A DNA stretch of 7,332 nucleotides. Origin: Bacteroidales bacterium. Its GTDB lineage: Bacteria > Bacteroidota > Bacteroidia > Bacteroidales > UBA932. The position numbers and the translations under genes were made by a program. The notes beneath the pieces were generated by a model. It ran no database searches, was not told the DNA's origin, and saw only the letters and a program-made list of their open reading frames with translations. Shown here piece after piece: positions 1-5,248 of the stretch. Within the stretch, counting starts at the first letter, position 1. The number at the start of each line of letters is the position of its first letter. Location of the stretch: positions 1-7,332 of the forward strand of contig JAGAAU010000075.1 of assembly GCA_017615135.1 (NCBI GenBank), given 5' to 3'.

Positions 1-1
1 C

Positions 2-913
2 GGCACTACCAGGGACGAAGATTTCATCGAGCATATCTATGTGGCCAACATGCATTCTACAATGCTGTTCTTCACTGCCAAGGGTATGTGTTACCGCATC
101 AAGGTTTATGAGCTGCCGGAGGGTACGCGTACTTCCAAAGGCCGTGTCATCCGCAACCTCAGGCCTATCGAGGCAGACGACAGCATTGTTACCTACCTGA
201 ATGCCAAGCAGATAGAAAACCGCGAATATACAGACAGCCACTACGTGGTTATGGTTACCCGCAACGGTGTAATCAAGAAGACGGTTCTGACAGATTACGC
301 CAATGCCCGTACCCGCAACAAGGGTATTACCGCCATCAAGTTCCGCGAAGGAGACGAACTGGTTGAGGCTCTGCTGACCGACGGCAACGCCCAGCTCATG
401 CTGGCTGTCCGCGGAGGTTACTGCGCCCGCTTCGATGAGGCCCAGGCGAGGGATCAGGGCCGAGTGTCTTCCGGTGTGCGCGGCATGCGCGTTGCCGAGG
501 GCGATGCCCTTGTTGGTATGATTGCCTACTCGCCCAATGCGGAAGATGCGGCGGATCAGAGCGTACTCGTAGTCAGCGAGCACGGATATGGCAAACGTTC
601 CAATCCGGAGGACTATCGTCTGACCGCCAGAGGCAGCAAGGGAGTGAAAACTCTCAACATTACCGACAAGACTGGCACGGTGGTTGCGATAAAGAACGTT
701 ACGGAAAAGAACGACCTTATGATAATCACCCGTTCGGGGCTCACCATCAGGATGTCCGTTGCGGACATAAAACTGGCAGGCAGGGCCACCCAGGGCGTAA
801 AACTGATAAACATTAAGGACAACGATTCCATCGCTTCCGTATCCGTGGTTGAACACGGCGACGATGAGGAAATTCCGGAAGCAATGCAGGAATCTGCTCC
901 TGAAGAAGCATAA
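2..913 (+). CDS. gyrA: DNA gyrase subunit A, C-terminal beta-pinwheel domain (5' truncated by window edge)
   Basis: This is the last 303 codons of DNA gyrase subunit A. The GyrA2GyrB2 enzyme introduces negative supercoils into DNA, and this C-terminal domain wraps the DNA. The reading frame is open from base 2 (GTTRDEDFIEHIY...), so the gene begins upstream; the GTG at 41 is internal. The breakage-reunion domain and the canonical GyrA box are not in view. Repeated blade signatures of the six-bladed beta-pinwheel are visible at roughly residues 44-53 (TSKGRVIRNL), 104-113 (TRNKGITAIK), 153-164 (GRVSSGVRGMRV), 209-220 (GSKGVKTLNI) and 260-271 (GRATQGVKLINI). Their good preservation argues for GyrA over ParC, whose C-terminal blades are usually fewer and degenerate. 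The protein ends in an acidic tail (GDDEEIPEAMQESAPEEA). Tandem stops TAA-TAG close the gene. The next gene starts 18 bases on, in the same direction. Confidence 0.96.
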   Translation, partial: GTTRDEDFIEHIYVANMHSTMLFFTAKGMCYRIKVYELPEGTRTSKGRVIRNLRPIEADDSIVTYLNAKQIENREYTDSHYVVMVTRNGVIKKTVLTDYANARTRNKGITAIKFREGDELVEALLTDGNAQLMLAVRGGYCARFDEAQARDQGRVSSGVRGMRVAEGDALVGMIAYSPNAEDAADQSVLVVSEHGYGKRSNPEDYRLTARGSKGVKTLNITDKTGTVVAIKNVTEKNDLMIITRSGLTIRMSVADIKLAGRATQGVKLINIKDNDSIASVSVVEHGDDEEIPEAMQESAPEEA

Positions 914-931
914 TAGTAACATTAAATTATA
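914..931 (+). promoter_or_regulatory. AT-rich translation initiation region of the TPR gene
   Basis: The 18 bases between the gyrA stop and the next ATG are almost entirely A and T (tagtaacattaaattata) and contain no purine-rich Shine-Dalgarno motif. Bacteroidota commonly start translation from A/T-rich unstructured leaders without Shine-Dalgarno pairing, which fits. No Bacteroidota sigma promoter (TTTG, then TAnnTTTG about 20 bases later) fits in this gap. The TPR gene is therefore probably read from a gyrA transcript or from a promoter inside gyrA. The functional role is inferred. Confidence 0.4.
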
Positions 932-2293
932 ATGCGTATGAAAAAGTTTTTATTGGCAATCGCGATAATGCTTGCCACCGCAAGTGCAGCTTACGCGCAG
1001 AACAATATCGATAACGCAAAGAAGGCGGCGGAGAAGGCAAAGATGGCTACCCTCGATCCCAAGGGTGCAGTCAAGGCTTCGTCCTGGATTAATCTGGGAA
1101 AGAAGATGTTCGACGCCTACAACGCTCCTGTGAAGGAATTTTCTAACGTGCAGTTCAAGGTTCAGCTCAATGAAATTGGAGCCAAACCCAAGAGAACAGA
1201 AATAGTTCAGATAGACGGCAAACCGGTAGAGAAGCTCGATTTTGACAATGCTTCCCTGTATTTCAACACTCCGGGCGGTCAGCTTATCTTCACTGAAATC
1301 ACCAAGTATGCTTATCAGGACGCTCTGGAGCAGTCTTTCGAAGCATATAAGAAAGGTTTCTCGCTGGACCCCAAGAAGGGTAAGGAAATTGCATCTGCCT
1401 TCAAGGACATTTCCGAGAAATTCCTTGCAGAAGCTACCATGAACTACTATCTGGGAAGACTCGACAAGGCTTCCTATAATTTCGAGCAGGCAGCGCTGGT
1501 TTCTGCTGAACCTCCTTATGCTCAGGTAGATACGGCGTCTCTTTTCAATGCTTCGGTAGCTGCCCGCATGGCCGGGAACGACGACAAATCGAAGGAACTC
1601 CTTGAGAAGTGCCTCGAATTCGGCTATGACAATGAAGGCAAGGTTTATCCCGCCCTCTATTACGTTACCATCAACAAGCTCGCCGATGCCGGGAGCGCTG
1701 CCGACACCCTCGCTATCCAGAACAAGGCCAAGGCTTATCTCCAGGCCGGTATAGACAAATATCCGCTCAATCAGGAAATCGTAGTGAACCTTATCAACCT
1801 TAAGATTCAGATGAACGAGAATCCCGAGGAAATCTTCGACCTGTTCACCAAGGCAAAGCAGCAGGATCCCAAGAATGCCTCTCTCTATGCAGTGGAAGCA
1901 GATGTAAGGGCCAAACTCGGCATGAAGGAACAGGCCCTTGAGGGCTATAAGAAGAGCGTTGAGGTGGATCCTAAATATGAATACGGATACTATTGCATAG
2001 GCAAGTGGTATTACGATGCCGCAATGGAGTATTACAATGCTGCACAGCGTGAGGACGACAATGCCAAATATGCTGCACTCGTAGACAGCTACGTGCAGAA
2101 TCTGGAGAACAGTGTAGCTCCGCTTGAGACTTTCTTTGAGATTTCCACTTCTGAAGACAATAAGGTCGTTGCCGCCCAGTATCTTAAGAGTATATGCTAC
2201 AATCTGTACTCTGCATATTACAGGCAGGACAAGGCCGATCCCGGATATAAGGCTAAACAGGAGAAATATGCTGCATTCCTTAAGGGAGAATAA
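932..2293 (+). CDS. Exported TPR-repeat protein encoded directly after gyrA
   Basis: A 453-residue protein with a classical Sec signal peptide: basic start MRMKK, hydrophobic core LLAIAIMLATASA, and a probable signal peptidase I site after AYA (residue 22). It should be periplasmic. The start could be ATG 932 or ATG 938 (two codons later); both keep the signal peptide. The mature part is helical and lysine/alanine/tyrosine rich. Tetratricopeptide-like helical pairs are visible near residues 127-147, 168-192, 202-230, 263-281 and, most clearly, 315-348 (SLYAVEADVRAKLGMKEQALEGYKK... followed by DP). TPRs mediate protein-protein contacts and no catalytic motif is seen, so the partner is unknown. 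An exported TPR protein next to gyrA is, to my knowledge, a recurring arrangement in Bacteroidales, but its function is not assigned. The stop lies 3 bases before the beta-galactosidase start. Confidence 0.9.
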   Translation: MRMKKFLLAIAIMLATASAAYAQNNIDNAKKAAEKAKMATLDPKGAVKASSWINLGKKMFDAYNAPVKEFSNVQFKVQLNEIGAKPKRTEIVQIDGKPVEKLDFDNASLYFNTPGGQLIFTEITKYAYQDALEQSFEAYKKGFSLDPKKGKEIASAFKDISEKFLAEATMNYYLGRLDKASYNFEQAALVSAEPPYAQVDTASLFNASVAARMAGNDDKSKELLEKCLEFGYDNEGKVYPALYYVTINKLADAGSAADTLAIQNKAKAYLQAGIDKYPLNQEIVVNLINLKIQMNENPEEIFDLFTKAKQQDPKNASLYAVEADVRAKLGMKEQALEGYKKSVEVDPKYEYGYYCIGKWYYDAAMEYYNAAQREDDNAKYAALVDSYVQNLENSVAPLETFFEISTSEDNKVVAAQYLKSICYNLYSAYYRQDKADPGYKAKQEKYAAFLKGE

Positions 2294-2312
2294 CATATGA
2301 ATCTCTTCCCTT
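2282..2312 (+). promoter_or_regulatory. Possible hairpin covering the ribosome binding site of the beta-galactosidase gene
   Basis: AAGGGA (2282-2287) is exactly complementary to TCCCTT (2307-2312), with a possible extra G-U pair (2288 with 2306). The loop would contain the TAA stop of the TPR gene (2291-2293) and the ATG of the beta-galactosidase (2297-2299). The left arm, extended to AAGGGAG, is also the only Shine-Dalgarno-like sequence at any visible start in the window, spaced about 8 bases from the ATG. A ribosome finishing the TPR gene would melt the stem, so it could couple translation of the two genes. A six- or seven-pair stem can arise by chance, the left arm also encodes the end of the TPR protein (KGE), and Bacteroidota rely little on Shine-Dalgarno pairing. 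The role is speculative. Confidence 0.3.
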
Positions 2313-5248
2313 TGGTAATTTCGATTCTTGCCACGGTTCTCCAACCGTGGCAAGATGCGTCTCATAACGAGGAGAACCGTCTTCCGATGCGGGCGACGGT
2401 GGAAAATTCCTATCAGAAACTGTCTTTGGACGGGGAATGGAAGTTCCGCTGGTATCAGTCTCCTTCCGAGCGCTCGACTGACTTTTTTAAACCCGGCACG
2501 GACGATTCCGACTGGGGAGTCATGCCAGTTCCCGGCATTTGGGAACTGAACGGTTACGGCGATCCCCTTTATGTAAACATCGGCTATGCCTGGCGCGGAC
2601 ATTACACAAACAATCCTCCCTTCCCCCCGGAAGACCATAATTACGTTGGTCAGTACAGACGCAGTTTCGTGCTGGATCCTGCCTGGAAGGGCAGACGGAT
2701 TGTTCTTACGGTTGGTTCCGCCACATCAAACATAAGGGTGTGGGTTAACGGCAAGCCTGCCGGTTACAGCGAAGACAGTAAACTGCCCGCCAGCTTCGAC
2801 ATCAGCAATCTGGTGCGGTTCAATTCTCCCAATCTCTTCGCTTTCGAGATTTTTCGCTGGTGCGACGGCACTTATCTCGAAGACCAGGATTTCTGGCGCC
2901 TTTGCGGAATAGCCCGCGAAACCTTCCTTACCGCCGAACCCCGCAAGCGGGTGGAGGACATTTCCGTTCGCGCTTCTATGGACGGTTCCTACTCAGTAAA
3001 TACCGTTCTGGAGGGAGTAAAGGAGGTGAAACTGCTTATGAGCGGCCCGGGAATGGAGGAGCGCGAAGTTGCCGCAGACGGCAAGATAGACTCTCCTGCG
3101 CTGTGGTCAGCCGAAACTCCTAATCTGTACACGCTCAAGGCTCTCTGGACAGACGAACAGAAACAGCAGCAGTGGGTGCGCCTGAATTTCGGCTTCCGCG
3201 AAGTTAAGGTAGAAAACGGGCAGCTTCTGGTAAACGGAGCTCCTGTGCTCATAAAGGGGGTTAACCGTCACGAGCTGTCGGCTACCGGCGGCTACGTGGT
3301 GAGCCATGCCGAGATGGAGAGGGATATCCGGATAATGAAGAGTCTGAATATCAATGCTGTGCGCACTTGTCATTATCCGAACGATTCCTATTGGTTTGAG
3401 CTCTGTAACCGCTATGGACTTTATGTGATAGGCGAGGCGAATGTCGAATCTCACGCTATTCGCAAAACTATGGCCTCGAATCCGGATTATGCCGCCGCAC
3501 ACATGGAGCGGGTTTCCCGAATGGTTAAGCGGGATTTGAACCAGCCCTGCATAATAATCTGGAGTCTTGGGAACGAGGCGGGCTACGGCCCTAACTTTAC
3601 CGCCTGCTATGACTGGCTTAAGGCCTTTGACCCTACCCGTCCCGTTCAGTATGAGCAGGCAAGGAAGAACTATGCCACAGACATCTTCTGCCCCATGTAC
3701 TACGGTTACGAAGATTGCGAGAAATACTGCCAGTCCAATCCTTCCAGACCGCTTATCCAGTGCGAGTATGCACATGCGATGGGTAATTCCATGGGTGGCT
3801 TCAAGGAGTACTGGGACCTGATCCGGAAGTATCCGAACTACCAGGGAGGCTGCATCTGGGACTTTGCCGACCAGGCTCTGCTCTGGCCCTGCGACCCTTC
3901 TTCGGGCACAGACCATATTTATATATTCGGGGGTGACATGAACGACTATGATCCCGGGGACACTTCCTTCAACTGTAACGGTGTGGTTGCCGCAGACCGC
4001 AGTCTGCATCCGCATGCCTGGGAGGTCTGGCATCAGTACCAGAATCTTTGGGCAAGTGCAGGTTCAGGATGCGGGAAACTGAGCGTTTACAATGAGAATT
4101 TCTTTACCGGTACCGATAACTACATCCTCCGCTGGACTGTCCAGAGCGACGGAGTTCTGGTGAGGGAGGGGATAGTGCCTGATTTCAGCATTGCTCCAGG
4201 TTGTTCCGAAGAGCTGGATCTTGGTTTTTCCGAAGCCGAGCTGGATGCTCTCGAGGGGGAACTTTTCCTGAATGTATCCTTCGAGTTGAAGGAGCGGAAA
4301 GGTGGCCTTCTGCCTGCCGGAACCGTGGTGGCTGCGAATCAGTTGCCTCTCCGCCCGGCTTCCTATGTTCAGAGACCTGCTCAATTGCGTTCCAGGAGTG
4401 TCAGCATCGGATTCGACGAAAAAACCGGTGCGCTGACCTCCTATATAGTTGCAGGCAGGGAACTGCTGAAGGCTCCGCTTCTGCCCTGTTTTGGCCGCGC
4501 CCTTACCGAAAATGACCTCGGTGCCAAGATGGATAAGTGGATGGGAGGATGGCTGTGGCCGGAACTTACCCTGGTTTCTTCCAGCCCTCTGGAAAACGGA
4601 GGTGCAGCCATGGAATGGCAGGTGGGCAGTTTTGCAAGGGTGTCGATGACGGTCGCCCTTCTCGCCGACGGCAGTCTGAAGGTGAGCCAGAAACTCCATT
4701 CGGTTGCTGCAGAAGTTCCGCCTCTGTTCCGCTTCGGCCTTGAATTTGCCATGCCGGGCGAGTTCTCGAATCTGGAATTCTACGGGGCAGGTCCTTATGA
4801 GACTTATATAGACCGCAAGTCTTCCGCCAATATCGGTCTTTATCGTCAAAGGGTTGAAGATCAATATCATTGGGGTTATGCGCGTCCGCAGGAAAGTGGC
4901 ACTCACTGCGATTTGAGCTTCATCCGGATTACAGACGACGGGGGAGTGGGAGTGGAGATAGCATCGCCCGTGCTCTTCAGCGCCTCGGCCCTGCCTCTAA
5001 GCCGTGCAGACATAGACCTTTCCATTACGGGAGGCGGCCGCTCCGACGGTGGAGACCAGAGACATTCCCTGGAACTCCTGTCAAAAGCCTGCATAGGTTG
5101 CAGAAGTCTCGGAGGTACTTACGTCAATGTAGATCTGGTGCAGATGGGGCTTGGATGTGTTACTTCCTGGCGTACCACCCCCAGAAAGGAATATATGCTT
5201 CCGGCCAGGGAATATGAATTTGAATTTACAATTAAACCGCTGATATGA
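2297..5248 (+). CDS. lacZ: LacZ-type beta-galactosidase, glycoside hydrolase family 2
   Basis: A 983-residue, full-length GH2 enzyme expected to release terminal beta-galactose with retention of configuration. Domains by homology to E. coli LacZ: jelly-roll sugar-binding domain about 40-215 (GYSEDSKLPASFDIS, YLEDQDFWRLCGI), Ig-like domain about 218-305, TIM barrel about 306-590, a further Ig-like domain about 595-690, and the C-terminal beta-gal small-chain domain about 700-980. The acid/base is Glu427 (IWSLGNEAGYG) and the nucleophile Glu490 (QCEYAHAMGNS). Likely Mg ligands are Glu384 and His386; Trp958 matches E. coli Trp999. The HYP signature spans 353-378. The start at 2297 is favoured because the family-conserved PWQD...NRLPM segment begins at about residue 17. 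Residues 1-16 are hydrophobic but lack a basic residue, so a weak signal peptide is likely but not certain. Odd points are Gly379 in place of the usual Asp before EAN, Leu414 and Gln416 before the acid/base, and TEND for TDND at 737-740. The symbol marks LacZ type, not a lac operon. Confidence 0.95.
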   Translation: MNLFPLVISILATVLQPWQDASHNEENRLPMRATVENSYQKLSLDGEWKFRWYQSPSERSTDFFKPGTDDSDWGVMPVPGIWELNGYGDPLYVNIGYAWRGHYTNNPPFPPEDHNYVGQYRRSFVLDPAWKGRRIVLTVGSATSNIRVWVNGKPAGYSEDSKLPASFDISNLVRFNSPNLFAFEIFRWCDGTYLEDQDFWRLCGIARETFLTAEPRKRVEDISVRASMDGSYSVNTVLEGVKEVKLLMSGPGMEEREVAADGKIDSPALWSAETPNLYTLKALWTDEQKQQQWVRLNFGFREVKVENGQLLVNGAPVLIKGVNRHELSATGGYVVSHAEMERDIRIMKSLNINAVRTCHYPNDSYWFELCNRYGLYVIGEANVESHAIRKTMASNPDYAAAHMERVSRMVKRDLNQPCIIIWSLGNEAGYGPNFTACYDWLKAFDPTRPVQYEQARKNYATDIFCPMYYGYEDCEKYCQSNPSRPLIQCEYAHAMGNSMGGFKEYWDLIRKYPNYQGGCIWDFADQALLWPCDPSSGTDHIYIFGGDMNDYDPGDTSFNCNGVVAADRSLHPHAWEVWHQYQNLWASAGSGCGKLSVYNENFFTGTDNYILRWTVQSDGVLVREGIVPDFSIAPGCSEELDLGFSEAELDALEGELFLNVSFELKERKGGLLPAGTVVAANQLPLRPASYVQRPAQLRSRSVSIGFDEKTGALTSYIVAGRELLKAPLLPCFGRALTENDLGAKMDKWMGGWLWPELTLVSSSPLENGGAAMEWQVGSFARVSMTVALLADGSLKVSQKLHSVAAEVPPLFRFGLEFAMPGEFSNLEFYGAGPYETYIDRKSSANIGLYRQRVEDQYHWGYARPQESGTHCDLSFIRITDDGGVGVEIASPVLFSASALPLSRADIDLSITGGGRSDGGDQRHSLELLSKACIGCRSLGGTYVNVDLVQMGLGCVTSWRTTPRKEYMLPAREYEFEFTIKPLI
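2326..2355 (+). repeat. Perfect 13-bp inverted repeat with 4-nt loop in the 5' coding region of the beta-galactosidase
   Basis: The left arm TCTTGCCACGGTT (2326-2338) and right arm AACCGTGGCAAGA (2343-2355) are exact reverse complements separated by the loop CTCC (2339-2342). The stem would be very stable in RNA. It begins 29 bases after the A of the start codon and covers codons 10-20, at the junction of the hydrophobic N terminus and the conserved PWQD segment. No T-run follows on either strand (tgcgtctcat on +, tcgaaattacc on -), so it is not a canonical intrinsic terminator. Possible roles are an mRNA processing or stability element, a ribosome or polymerase pause site, or a protein-binding operator. 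The inverted repeat is seen directly; the role is unknown. Confidence 0.85.
4204..4246 (+). repeat. Short imperfect in-frame tandem repeat inside the beta-galactosidase
   Basis: TTCCGAAG followed by AGCTGGAT occurs at 4204-4219. It recurs at 4228-4246 with three extra bases (CCG) between the two blocks. The repeat stays in frame and encodes SEELD (637-641) and SEAELD (645-650) in the linker strand region of the domain after the TIM barrel. It looks like a small local duplication. It has no obvious functional consequence. Confidence 0.45.
5245..5248 (+). promoter_or_regulatory. ATGA start/stop overlap coupling the GH2 and GH3 genes
   Basis: The ATG of the GH3 gene (5245-5247) overlaps the TGA stop of the beta-galactosidase (5246-5248). 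A second in-frame ATG follows at once (5248-5250), so the protein begins MMK or MK. The upstream 25 bases are A/T rich with no Shine-Dalgarno motif. Overlaps of this kind normally mean termination-reinitiation coupling and a shared transcript. The overlap is seen directly; the coupling is inferred. Confidence 0.7.

Noticed and set aside
2326..2355. The strong hairpin as a rho-independent terminator for gyrA-TPR
   Set aside because: No T-run follows the stem on either strand, and the stem lies within codons that include a family-conserved segment of the next protein.
2387..2389. Downstream ATG (codon 31) as the true beta-galactosidase start, leaving the hairpin in a non-coding gap
   Set aside because: The PWQD...NRLPM segment upstream of it matches the usual N-terminal region of Bacteroidota LacZ-type enzymes, so the start at 2297 fits better. 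It is not fully excluded.
950..2638. 562-codon open frame on the minus strand opposite the TPR gene and the start of the beta-galactosidase
   Set aside because: Its translation shows no recognisable domain and is dominated by residues that arise from antisense reading of the TPR codons. The + strand gene has a signal peptide and TPR repeats, and an open antisense frame is a common by-product of biased codon use.
3107..4906. Minus-strand open frames at 3107-4033 and 4064-4906
   Set aside because: Both lie opposite well-conserved GH2 catalytic and small-chain domains and show no family motif of their own.
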